In this document: one piece after another, positions 1 through 5,753 of the stretch
Numbering within the stretch: the stretch's first letter is position 1
Layout: each line of letters opens with the position of its first letter
Source: Acidobacteriaceae bacterium
Lineage (GTDB): Bacteria; Acidobacteriota; Terriglobia; Terriglobales; Acidobacteriaceae
Direction of reading: 5' to 3'
Assembly: GCA_030040115.1 (NCBI GenBank)
Contig: JASHUH010000015.1
Span: 1-7,762 of the forward strand
DNA length: 7,762 bases
Notes under the pieces: model-generated
The model's input: only the letters and a program-made list of their open reading frames with translations
What the model was told of the DNA's origin: nothing
The model's database searches: none
Position numbers and translations under genes: made by a program

Positions 1-693
1 TCGCTGGAAACCTTCAATCCCGACGCGAATCCGGATCCAAGCTACCCGGCTGGAGTGGAGACGGTGTGGAATGTGTTGAACCTGTGCAACGAAAGCGCGA
101 ACGAAGGCGGCACGCCAGCGCAGCCGGATTCGGGGTTCTTCTGGTGCGCCGAGACCGGGGCGGGCGGCGGCGGAAACAGCCAATTCTGGGGCCGGCCGAC
201 CTACCAGTTTGGGCCCGGCATCACCAACCGCTACACCGCCTACGGCAACGGGACCACGCAATGCGCGCTGGCGCGGCCGGGAACGCCATGCCGCGAGGTT
301 CCGGACATCTCCGCCGAGGCGGACCCGTATACGGGCTACGCCGAATACTGCACCGGGAGCGCCGCGACGCCCTACAGCGAATGCGCCACGTTGGACCAGT
401 ACTACATCCCGCCGGGCTGGTTCGAGATTGGCGGCACCAGCCTTTCGTCGCCCCTCTGGTCGGCGATCGTCGCCGACCACGACAGCCTCTACCACACCCG
501 GATCGGCAACGCGAATCCGCTTCTCTATCTCCTCTATAACGTGGATGCCCCAGGATTCTTCAACGACATCACGGGCATTCATCAAACCACCAACAACAAC
601 GGCCTGTTCCCGACCACGCCCGGGTACGATCTGGCCACCGGCATCGGAACGCCCAAGATGGGCGCCTTGATCACGTTCGTCCCGCAGAGGTAG
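1..693 (+). CDS. S53 family (sedolisin/kumamolisin-like) serine-carboxyl peptidase, C-terminal part
   Basis: The frame is open from the first base, so the gene starts upstream; 230 residues are present. S53 enzymes are secreted endopeptidases, usually acid-active, with a Ser-Glu-Asp catalytic site and an oxyanion-hole Asp. Seen here: the nucleophile motif GTSLSSP with Ser at codon 439-441 (residue 147 of the fragment), in a GGTS rather than SGTS context; the oxyanion Asp in REVPDISAEADP (residue 102); and the C-terminal calcium-site pattern, NDITG (residues 188-192) followed by PGYDLATGIGTP with Asp210. The catalytic Glu/Asp helix and the propeptide lie outside the window. Six cysteines (29, 49, 88, 97, 117, 128) could form disulfides, which fits export. 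The GTG at 55 is internal, not the start. The family call is firm; substrate is unknown. Confidence 0.92.
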   Translation, partial: SLETFNPDANPDPSYPAGVETVWNVLNLCNESANEGGTPAQPDSGFFWCAETGAGGGGNSQFWGRPTYQFGPGITNRYTAYGNGTTQCALARPGTPCREVPDISAEADPYTGYAEYCTGSAATPYSECATLDQYYIPPGWFEIGGTSLSSPLWSAIVADHDSLYHTRIGNANPLLYLLYNVDAPGFFNDITGIHQTTNNNGLFPTTPGYDLATGIGTPKMGALITFVPQR

Positions 694-738
694 CAGATCG
701 CGATGCGGACCTGCCGGCTGGAGCGGATACTGGGAATA

Positions 739-769
739 GCGGGCCGCGCACGCAACCTGCGCGGCCCGC
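739..769. terminator. Perfect 12-bp GC-rich hairpin between convergent genes
   Basis: GCGGGCCGCGCA (739-750) is exactly complementary to TGCGCGGCCCGC (758-769), with a 7-nt loop. It begins 45 nt after the protease stop and lies in the gap where the protease and glycosyltransferase genes converge, so it could end transcription from both sides. No T-run follows on either strand, so it is not a textbook intrinsic terminator. It may act with Rho or as an mRNA 3'-end stabiliser. The inverted repeat is certain; the role is inferred from position. Confidence 0.6.
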
Positions 770-906
770 GAGTCTGTGCGTCGAGGTGGGCTGCGCGGCC
801 GCGGGCGAAATGAATATTGAGCGCGGGCCGGCTTTTCACCGGCGACCGGGTTGACATGCGCGACCCGTTGGTGGAGAAAAACTTGGGCCGGGGGCCGCGC
901 AGGGAT

Positions 907-2301
907 TCAACTCAACTTGCCGCCGCGCAGGGTGAAGCGCTCACCGCGCCAAACGACGGTATCGCCGGCAAAACCGGCTGCCCATAAACCCATGGCCACG
1001 AGATCGCGCAAGGGAACCAGCCACAGCCAAGGAAGCACCTGATGATCGCCCAGCACTTCTGCGCCCACCGTCATGGCCAGGGTCAGGCGCAGAAAAAAGC
1101 TCAATCCCAACAGCCAGAGACTCACCGGGCTCGACCCGCTGGCCAATAGATTGAGGAGCGCCCAGCCAATTCCGTGGGTGACGATCATTCCTGCGTAGCC
1201 CCAGGGGCGCACTTCGCGAAGGGTGCGCAGCCAGCGCAGTTGGTGATCGACGAAGCCGCGCCAGTCATAGGGCGGTACGGCGGTCTCGACGATTTCCGGA
1301 CTCAGGACCACGCGATAACCGGCCTGCGCCACGCGCGCGCCCAACTCGTAGTCATCGGCAAGATAGTCCACCAGCGCAACCAAGCCGCCGGCTTTCTCAA
1401 GCGCGTAGCGGCGCACGGCGAGGGTGGCGCCCAGTCCGTAGCGCAGCCCGCCCTCGAACCACTTCGAGACCAGCACGCCGGGAATGAAGTCGGTGGCGAT
1501 GCCCAGCGCCTCGAAATGGGAGGGCAGGGTTTGGTGTGCGCGCCCGCGGTAGAGCGAGGTGACGAGTCCGACGGGCAGCGGAGCATTCGCGCCTCTGGCG
1601 ACCGGCTTTGCGGGCGGCTCCGCGAACGCAACCGGCGGTGAAGAAAATGCTGGAATGGATAACGCGCCGGAATGGGACGCCATTGCGGCGGGGGGGGCTT
1701 CCTGGTTTTCGAACGCCACCGGCGGCACGGGAAGTTGATTTTCGTTTTGGCTGGCGGTTGTTGTTTCCTGGATCGGCGCTCGCGAAGCATCCGCCGCAAA
1801 GCCGGCCATCACGCGCTCCAGGTAGCGCGGTGAAACCGCGATGTCGGCGTCGTTGATGAGCAGGAATTCGTAACGCGCGTGGGAGGCCATTTGCGCGAGG
1901 GTGCTCACCTTGCCGTTCGGGCCCAGCCGTTCCGGGCATTCGATGAGCCGGATGGCGCATTGGGGGAATTCGTACCGGAGCTCGTCGACGGCGGCGATGG
2001 CGGGGTCGTCGAGCGACGAAACGCCGAACAACAGCTCGAATTCACCCGGATAGTCCTGGCGGCAGTGGCTGGCGAACGCCTCTTTGAGACCGGGATCGAG
2101 ACCCTTGAGCGATTTGAGCATGCTGACGCCGGGGGTGAAGGGGACTGCCTCGCCGGCTTGCCCCGCGAAGCGCCTGAGAAGGATGCGGCGCTCGCGGAGA
2201 TAGATCCGCGCCGCCAGCCAGGCGATGAGGAAATAGCCCATCCCAGCCACGGCCAGCGCCGTAGTCGCCGTCCCCACGGCCGAGGCCAAAGCGTGTGGCA
2301 T
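907..2301 (-). CDS. hpnI: HpnI-like membrane glycosyltransferase (GT2/GT21 type) with a linker insert
   Basis: 464 residues from ATG 2301. HpnI adds N-acetylglucosamine to bacteriohopanetetrol in hopanoid lipid synthesis and resembles ceramide glucosyltransferase. Visible: an N-terminal membrane helix (about 8-32), a GT-A fold with SSLDDP (96-100) and NDAD (150-153, metal/nucleotide-sugar Asp), TDFIPGVLVS (270-279), DDYELG (316-321, likely catalytic Asp), HQLRWLR (353-359, counterpart of (Q/R)XXRW), then hydrophobic segments at about 369-388, 393-417 and 423-446. Residues about 172-243 are a Pro/Ala/Ser-rich insert between the first and second Asp motifs; relatives run roughly 380-400 residues. 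An in-frame GTG at 2349 would add 16 residues, but these are translated heptamer repeat, so I chose ATG 2301, although no strong Shine-Dalgarno precedes it. No other hopanoid gene is in the window; another lipid acceptor is possible. Confidence 0.78.
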   Translation of the reverse strand: MPHALASAVGTATTALAVAGMGYFLIAWLAARIYLRERRILLRRFAGQAGEAVPFTPGVSMLKSLKGLDPGLKEAFASHCRQDYPGEFELLFGVSSLDDPAIAAVDELRYEFPQCAIRLIECPERLGPNGKVSTLAQMASHARYEFLLINDADIAVSPRYLERVMAGFAADASRAPIQETTTASQNENQLPVPPVAFENQEAPPAAMASHSGALSIPAFSSPPVAFAEPPAKPVARGANAPLPVGLVTSLYRGRAHQTLPSHFEALGIATDFIPGVLVSKWFEGGLRYGLGATLAVRRYALEKAGGLVALVDYLADDYELGARVAQAGYRVVLSPEIVETAVPPYDWRGFVDHQLRWLRTLREVRPWGYAGMIVTHGIGWALLNLLASGSSPVSLWLLGLSFFLRLTLAMTVGAEVLGDHQVLPWLWLVPLRDLVAMGLWAAGFAGDTVVWRGERFTLRGGKLS

Positions 2302-2321
2302 AAGGGCAGTGTACAGGGGGC

Positions 2322-2349
2322 AGAGATCAGTGGTCAGTTCACAGTTCAC
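2322..2349 (+). repeat. Tandem heptamer array C (four units)
   Basis: Read on the plus strand the units are AGAGATC, AGTGGTC, AGTTCAC, AGTTCAC (2322-2349), with a degenerate AGCTCAA after. The 11-mer GATCAGTGGTC (2325-2335) recurs exactly at 3729-3739. The array lies 21-48 nt upstream of the chosen glycosyltransferase start, on its non-coding side, and creates a spurious upstream GTG for that gene. It matches the family of arrays at 2418-2445 and 3705-3753. Confidence 0.75.
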
Positions 2350-2382
2350 AGCTCAAAATACGTTCCTTGAAGTGGCTGGCAA

Positions 2383-2422
2383 TGATCGCTGACCAGTAAC
2401 CCCTGAGGGTCAGAAGCGATCA
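2383..2422. other. Bulged hairpin in the permease-glycosyltransferase gap
   Basis: TGATCGCT (2383-2390) pairs with AGCGATCA (2415-2422), and GACC (2391-2394) with GGTC (2408-2411), leaving a 3-nt bulge (AGA) and a 13-nt loop. It lies 32-71 nt downstream of the permease stop, on the path to the glycosyltransferase gene, so it could attenuate or terminate permease transcription. No T-run follows on the minus strand. It is enclosed by a longer-range 9-bp inverted repeat, GGTCAGTTC (2332-2340) and GAACTGACC (2441-2449). Confidence 0.45.
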
Positions 2423-2445
2423 CTGGGAACTGAGAACTCAGAACT
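2418..2445 (-). repeat. Tandem heptamer array B (four units, inverted)
   Basis: On the minus strand the units read AGTTCTG, AGTTCTC, AGTTCCC, AGTGATC, the same family as the other two arrays but in the opposite orientation. It ends 8 nt from the stop codon of the MacB-type permease (stop 2454-2456). The last unit shares bases with the right arm of the hairpin at 2383-2422. Confidence 0.7.
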
Positions 2446-2453
2446 GACCTGCC

Positions 2454-3704
2454 TCACTCGTACCGTAGAGCTTCGATGGGGTCCAGGTTGGCGGCTTTCC
2501 AGGCGGGATAGATGCCGAAGAGCAGGCCGATGGCGCAGGAGACGCTGAAGCCGGTGAGGACCCACCCGGCCGAAAGGGTGGCCGGCAGGCCGATGGGCAG
2601 CAGATACACGGTCCATGTGATCACGCCACCCAGGAATACGCCGATGATTCCGCCCAGTGCGCATAGGGTGACGGCCTCGCTGGTGAACTGGGTGAGGATG
2701 TTGAGCTTGGTGGCGCCGATGGCTTTGCGCACGCCGATTTCGCGAGTGCGCTCGGTGACGCTGACGAGCATGATGTTCATCACGCCGACGCCGCCCACCA
2801 TCAGACCCACGCTGGAAACAGCGATCATGAAAATCACCAAGCCTTCGGTAACCTGGTCCCAAAGACGGGTGATGGAATCGGGCCCGAAGATATCGAAGTC
2901 GTCGGGAGCTTCCACGCGCACTTTGCGCCGGATGCGCAGCAGCTCGCGCACCTCTTCCTCAACCAGTGCCTTGTTCTTCTGACTGTCGTACTTGACGCTG
3001 ACCCACAGGTCCTTGTTCTCGGGATGCAATTGCTGGAAGGTCCCGTAAGGGAAGTAGACTTGGTTGTCAGCGCGGTTTCTGCCGCCGCCGAAGGGCTGCT
3101 TCTGCTTGTCGAGCACCCCGATCACGGTGTAGAGGCCGGATTCGATGCTCACTTCCTTGCCGACGGCGTTCTGATTGCCGAAAAGATCCTCCCAGGTATC
3201 GTGACCGAGGATGCAGACGTGAGCGCCGCGATGGTCCTCGTCGTCGGTAAACATGCGGCCTTGCAAAAAGTCGAGGTCCATCACGTCGGCCACTTCGGCA
3301 GTTGAGCCGGTGAGGATGGTGCCCGCCACCTTTTTCCCGTTGTACTTTACGTCGACCTCGCCGACTTGGAACTCGCCGGCATGCTGCAGGCTGCCGTCGA
3401 CGGCGAGCACGTGGGGAAGATCGCGCAACGCCTTCACGTCGTCGAGGGTCAGCCTTTTGCGCGCCAGCATCTCGGCCGTGGGGCGCACGCCGATGACCGG
3501 CATGTGGAAGACCCAGAGCACGTTGGTGCCCAGCGAGTTCACCCAGTCTTCGACGCGGTTGTTGAGCCCGTCGATGACCGAGGAGATGGCAATGACGGTG
3601 GTGACGCCGATGACGATGCCGAGGATGGTCAATCCCGAGCGCAGCTTGTTCGCCCTCAGCGTGTCCAAGGCCATTTTGACGGATTCGCGGGTTTGGCCCT
3701 TCAT
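2454..3704 (-). CDS. MacB/FtsX-type ABC transporter permease without ATPase domain
   Basis: 416 residues, the usual length for a stand-alone MacB-type permease. Such proteins are the membrane half of type VII ABC systems, coupling cytoplasmic ATP hydrolysis to periplasmic movements for export or lipoprotein/efflux tasks. Visible in order: cytoplasmic N-terminus (ALDTLRANKLRSGLTILGIVIG), TM1 about 22-42, a periplasmic MacB_PCD domain about 45-285, TM2 about 288-314, the cytoplasmic coupling segment VTERTREIGVRKAIGA (316-331), TM3 about 342-368, TM4 about 380-400, and the conserved C-terminus PAWKAANLDPIEALRYE. No ATPase gene is in the window, so its partner must be elsewhere. It is 153 nt upstream of the glycosyltransferase gene on the same strand. 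ATG 3704 is preceded only by a weak GAGA, and the leader is a heptamer array. Substrate unknown. Confidence 0.9.
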   Translation of the reverse strand: MKGQTRESVKMALDTLRANKLRSGLTILGIVIGVTTVIAISSVIDGLNNRVEDWVNSLGTNVLWVFHMPVIGVRPTAEMLARKRLTLDDVKALRDLPHVLAVDGSLQHAGEFQVGEVDVKYNGKKVAGTILTGSTAEVADVMDLDFLQGRMFTDDEDHRGAHVCILGHDTWEDLFGNQNAVGKEVSIESGLYTVIGVLDKQKQPFGGGRNRADNQVYFPYGTFQQLHPENKDLWVSVKYDSQKNKALVEEEVRELLRIRRKVRVEAPDDFDIFGPDSITRLWDQVTEGLVIFMIAVSSVGLMVGGVGVMNIMLVSVTERTREIGVRKAIGATKLNILTQFTSEAVTLCALGGIIGVFLGGVITWTVYLLPIGLPATLSAGWVLTGFSVSCAIGLLFGIYPAWKAANLDPIEALRYE

Positions 3705-3753
3705 AGTTCTCAGTGGTCGGTAGTCGGTGATCAGTGGTCGGTGGTCAGGTCAC
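3705..3753 (+). repeat. Tandem heptamer array A (seven units)
   Basis: Seven consecutive 7-nt units: AGTTCTC, AGTGGTC, GGTAGTC, GGTGATC, AGTGGTC, GGTGGTC, AGGTCAC, consensus roughly (A/G)GTNNTC. The array begins at the base next to the permease ATG (3702-3704), so the whole proximal leader of that minus-strand gene, including its weak GAGA ribosome-binding region, is repeat sequence. Arrays at 2322 and 2418 belong to the same family. Confidence 0.8.
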
Positions 3754-3876
3754 TTGAGGTGAAATCATTTCGGGTTTCTTGTTTTGTCTAGAATCGAGTA
3801 GATCATCTTGCCGACTGTTCGTAAAATGCCTTTCGAAAAATATTGATCGGCTCGCCCATGCCCTCTGCCAGCTCCG

Positions 3877-3902
3877 GCCCGTCGCAGCGAAATGTGACGG
3901 GC
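3877..3902. other. Strong hairpin in the Nudix gene leader
   Basis: GCCCGTC (3877-3883) pairs with GACGGGC (3896-3902). The stem continues inward through G-T, C-G and A-T pairs to a GCGAAA loop (3887-3892), giving 10 bp including one wobble. It is about 110 nt upstream of the Nudix start. No T-run follows. Possible roles are an mRNA leader structure or an attenuator; the base pairing is visible and the role is inferred. Confidence 0.5.
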
Positions 3903-3920
3903 AGGTGGCGGCGCTACGAC

Positions 3921-3940
3921 GGAATGGGTGGCGTCATTCC
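3921..3940. other. Second leader hairpin before the Nudix gene
   Basis: GGAATG (3921-3926) pairs with CATTCC (3935-3940) around an 8-nt loop. It follows the stronger hairpin by 18 nt and sits about 75 nt before the Nudix start. A 6-bp stem alone is weak evidence; its interest comes from the tandem arrangement. Confidence 0.3.
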
Positions 3941-4005
3941 TCCATTACCGGCGGTGGCTGGCTCCGCGGCTATCGTAAAGAGGTGAGTGAACTGAAGTGG
4001 GGATG

Positions 4006-4009
4006 GGAG
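4006..4009 (+). promoter_or_regulatory. Ribosome binding site GGAG deciding the Nudix start
   Basis: GGAG lies 5 nt before ATG 4015. A competing GTG at 3997 has AGGTGA (3981-3986) 10 nt upstream. The ATG at 4015 is preferred because the protein then begins MQREFPSAP, as Nudix relatives of this type usually do. Confidence 0.5.
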
Positions 4010-4014
4010 TCGAA

Positions 4015-4470
4015 ATGCAGCGAGAGTTTCCTTCGGCGCCGGTGTTAGCAGTGGGAGCAGTGGTAGTCGACCAAGGCCGCGTGTTGCTGGTGCGGCGGGG
4101 TTCGCAGCCGCTCAAAGACCGCTGGACCATCCCTGGAGGTGTTCTCGAGTTAGGCGAGTCGCTCGCCCAAGGCGTGGTGCGCGAGGCGCGCGAGGAAACC
4201 GGTTTGATCGTCGAACCTCTCGAACTCCTCGAACTTCTCGACCGTATCCATCGGGAACGAGAGCGCATCCAATTTCATTACGTGATTGCCGACTATCTTT
4301 GCCGGATCACGGGCGGCGTACTCAAGGCGGCTTCCGATGCCGCCGAAGTGCGCTGGGTGGAGCGGGCCCAATGGAACAGCCATAGCGCCCTGGGTGTGGA
4401 CCCAGTTACTGTGCGTGTGCTCGAAAAAGCATGGCGGAGGGCGCGGGAATTGGGGCCGGAGGAACGATGA
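4015..4470 (+). CDS. Nudix hydrolase (ADP-ribose pyrophosphatase-like)
   Basis: 151 residues, a typical single-domain length. Nudix enzymes hydrolyse nucleoside diphosphates linked to another group, such as ADP-ribose, NADH or oxidised nucleotides, using Mg or Mn in the cytoplasm. The Nudix box GX5EX7REUXEEXGU is complete: Gly42, Glu48, Arg56-Glu57, Glu60-Glu61 (metal ligands), Gly63, Leu64. It is preceded by the usual VLLVRRGSQPLKDRWTIPGG. A three-residue repeat (Leu-Glu-Leu type, residues 66-76) follows the box and is encoded by a 9-bp tandem repeat. The alternative GTG start at 3997 would add six residues. The stop overlaps the next gene's start (ATGA), suggesting translational coupling with the hydrolase. 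The exact substrate cannot be read from the sequence. Confidence 0.92.
   Translation: MQREFPSAPVLAVGAVVVDQGRVLLVRRGSQPLKDRWTIPGGVLELGESLAQGVVREAREETGLIVEPLELLELLDRIHRERERIQFHYVIADYLCRITGGVLKAASDAAEVRWVERAQWNSHSALGVDPVTVRVLEKAWRRARELGPEER
4211..4242 (+). repeat. In-frame 9-bp tandem repeat inside the Nudix gene
   Basis: TCGAACCTC, TCGAACTCC and TCGAACTTC run in tandem from 4211 to 4237, then a partial TCGAC. The unit is three codons long, so gain or loss of a copy would keep frame. It encodes the Glu/Leu-rich stretch of residues 66-76, just after the Nudix box. Confidence 0.7.
4458..4463 (+). promoter_or_regulatory. Ribosome binding site GGAGGA of the alpha/beta hydrolase
   Basis: GGAGGA inside the end of the Nudix gene lies 3 nt before ATG 4467. 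This supports 4467 over the in-frame ATG at 4431, which would add 12 residues (MAEGAGIGAGGT) ahead of the membrane anchor. ATG 4476 is a further option at 12 nt spacing. Confidence 0.6.
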
Positions 4471-5537
4471 AACTCATGAGAGGGTTGCTTTTGATGGTGG
4501 GCTTACTGGTCGCCATAGCAGCTTTCGGTTTCTGGATGCGGCCATTGAAATACTTCGATGAGTTCACCTATTTGGAAGAGGCGTTCGCGGGAATTCAAAA
4601 CCATCAGACCGCCGTTGATGGCTACCGCATGCACTATGAGACAGCCGGCCCGGCCACCGGCCGGCCTGTGGTCCTGATTCATGGACTGGGCGGCAGGGCC
4701 GAGGATTGGCGGGCCCTGGAGCCCTACCTGGTGAGAGCGGGCTACCGCGTTTACATGCCCGACCTGATCGGCTATGGCCGCAGCGCCCAGCCCCGGAATT
4801 TTTCCTACTCGGTGCGCGACGAAGCGGCCGCTGTGGTTGATTTCCTCAACAACATGGGCCTCCAGCGCGTCGACCTCGGTGGCTGGTCGATGGGCGGCTG
4901 GGTGGTCCAGCTCGTCGCAGCAAGGCATCCCGAGCGGGTTAAGCGGCTCATGCTCTTCGATTCCGCGGGCCTCTTCGTCCATCCCACCTGGAACTTGAAC
5001 CTCTTTACTCCCACCACGCCGGCGCAACTCGATCGCCTGAACGCGCTGCTTATGCCCGATCCGCCGCGGATTCCCGGGTTTGTCACCACCGATATTCTCC
5101 GCGTCTCCAAGGAAAGCGGATGGGTGGTCCAGCGGGCCATGGCGCAGATGCTCACCGGCCGCGACGTGACTGACAACCTCTTGCCGCAACTCAAAATGCC
5201 GGTTCTGCTGATATGGGGCGCCGATGACCATATCATTCCTCTCGCGCAAGGCGAGACCATGCATCGGCTCGTTTCCCAATCGCAACTCGACGTGATTCCC
5301 GGATGCGGTCACCTGGCGCCTTTGCAGTGCACTCTCTCCGTGGGACCCCAGGTGCTCAAATTTATCGAAGATACACCGGCTTATCACGGCACAACCCCGG
5401 CGTCGACGCTTCCCGAAACCGCCATCGCGTCCACGCCGGGTGTTTCCGAAACGGCCTCCATTCCTTCACCGAAAATCTCCAGCCGGCGTTCTCTCGCTGC
5501 CGGCGTTCTGCCCAAACCCGCATCCATGGAGAAGTAA
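4467..5537 (+). CDS. Membrane-anchored alpha/beta hydrolase
   Basis: 356 residues from ATG 4467. Residues about 5-23 are a hydrophobic segment after a short basic start: an uncleaved signal anchor or signal peptide, so the catalytic domain is probably periplasmic. The alpha/beta hydrolase fold is clear: oxyanion HGLGG (72-76), PDLIGYGRS (98-106), nucleophile elbow GWSMGG with Ser141, acid in GADDHIIP (Asp254), and His282 in GCGHLAPLQ. The family includes esterases, lipases, C-C bond hydrolases and haloalkane dehalogenases; here the acid lies late, after the cap, as in esterase/MhpC-like members. Substrate unknown. After about residue 304 comes a 50-residue Pro/Ser/Thr/Ala-rich tail unlike the domain. 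The start overlaps the Nudix stop by 4 bp, so the two are probably made together. Confidence 0.9.
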   Translation: MKLMRGLLLMVGLLVAIAAFGFWMRPLKYFDEFTYLEEAFAGIQNHQTAVDGYRMHYETAGPATGRPVVLIHGLGGRAEDWRALEPYLVRAGYRVYMPDLIGYGRSAQPRNFSYSVRDEAAAVVDFLNNMGLQRVDLGGWSMGGWVVQLVAARHPERVKRLMLFDSAGLFVHPTWNLNLFTPTTPAQLDRLNALLMPDPPRIPGFVTTDILRVSKESGWVVQRAMAQMLTGRDVTDNLLPQLKMPVLLIWGADDHIIPLAQGETMHRLVSQSQLDVIPGCGHLAPLQCTLSVGPQVLKFIEDTPAYHGTTPASTLPETAIASTPGVSETASIPSPKISSRRSLAAGVLPKPASMEK

Positions 5538-5706
5538 CCGGCGCCGTTCCGTGGAGCCGCCGGCCCCGCTCCCCCAGCGGATCCTCTCTTGGTTCATGCG
5601 ACGGTCCAAAGGCCGGGCGCTGGCCGGCGCCAGGGTGTTCGAAACCGGACAGAGCGTTTCACGCGCGGACATCGCGACGCCTCCCCGCCCGCCGCACCTT
5701 CCTGAT

Positions 5707-5736
5707 TTGGCTCATCTTGTGCTTGGGCACTGAAAT
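5707..5736 (+). promoter_or_regulatory. Weak sigma-70-like promoter candidate for the ADOP permease
   Basis: TTGGCT (5707-5712) and TGAAAT (5731-5736), 18 nt apart, each match four of six consensus bases. Transcription would begin about 20 nt before the GTG at 5763. The rest of the 225-nt gap (5538-5762) shows no gene I can support. Such matches occur by chance, so this is tentative. Confidence 0.22.
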
Positions 5737-5753
5737 GCATATGCAGTGGGCGT

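Larger units (their letters stand above)
3754..4014. promoter_or_regulatory. Divergent intergenic region: AT-rich island plus leader
   Basis: With array A this makes 310 nt without a convincing gene between the divergent permease and Nudix genes. About 3765-3850 is clearly richer in A/T than the surroundings and is the likely site of promoters for both directions. I could not fix convincing -35/-10 pairs. The best minus-strand pair, TTTACG and TCTACT with 17 nt between, and the best plus-strand pair, TTCGTA and TATTGA also 17 apart, are both poor. About 3877-3940 holds two hairpins, listed separately. A frame open over 3779-4048 runs through here but has no recognisable features. Confidence 0.4.

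Noticed and set aside
794..803. 10-bp palindrome CGCGGCCGCG
   Set aside because: Short self-complementary GC runs are expected by chance in sequence this rich in G and C; there is no positional support.
582..1042. Small frames crossing the convergent gap (minus 582-857 and plus 851-1042)
   Set aside because: They run across the hairpin region or antisense to the glycosyltransferase, with Arg-rich products and no ribosome binding site.
2322..3753. CRISPR array or insertion sequence at the repeats
   Set aside because: The units are 7 nt and directly adjacent, without spacers, and no Cas or transposase gene is present.
3779..4048. 89-residue plus-strand frame upstream of and overlapping the Nudix gene
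   Set aside because: It runs through the AT-rich island and the hairpins, overlaps the Nudix start in another frame, and has no family resemblance.
4503..5387. 294-residue open frame on the minus strand
   Set aside because: It is antisense to the alpha/beta hydrolase, which carries complete catalytic motifs. The antisense product has no recognisable motif.
5596..5733. Possible 45-residue small protein in the hydrolase-ADOP gap
   Set aside because: No ribosome binding site precedes the ATG, there is no hydrophobic or other motif, and long open stretches are common at this GC content. A frameshift joining it to the hydrolase tail is possible but unsupported.
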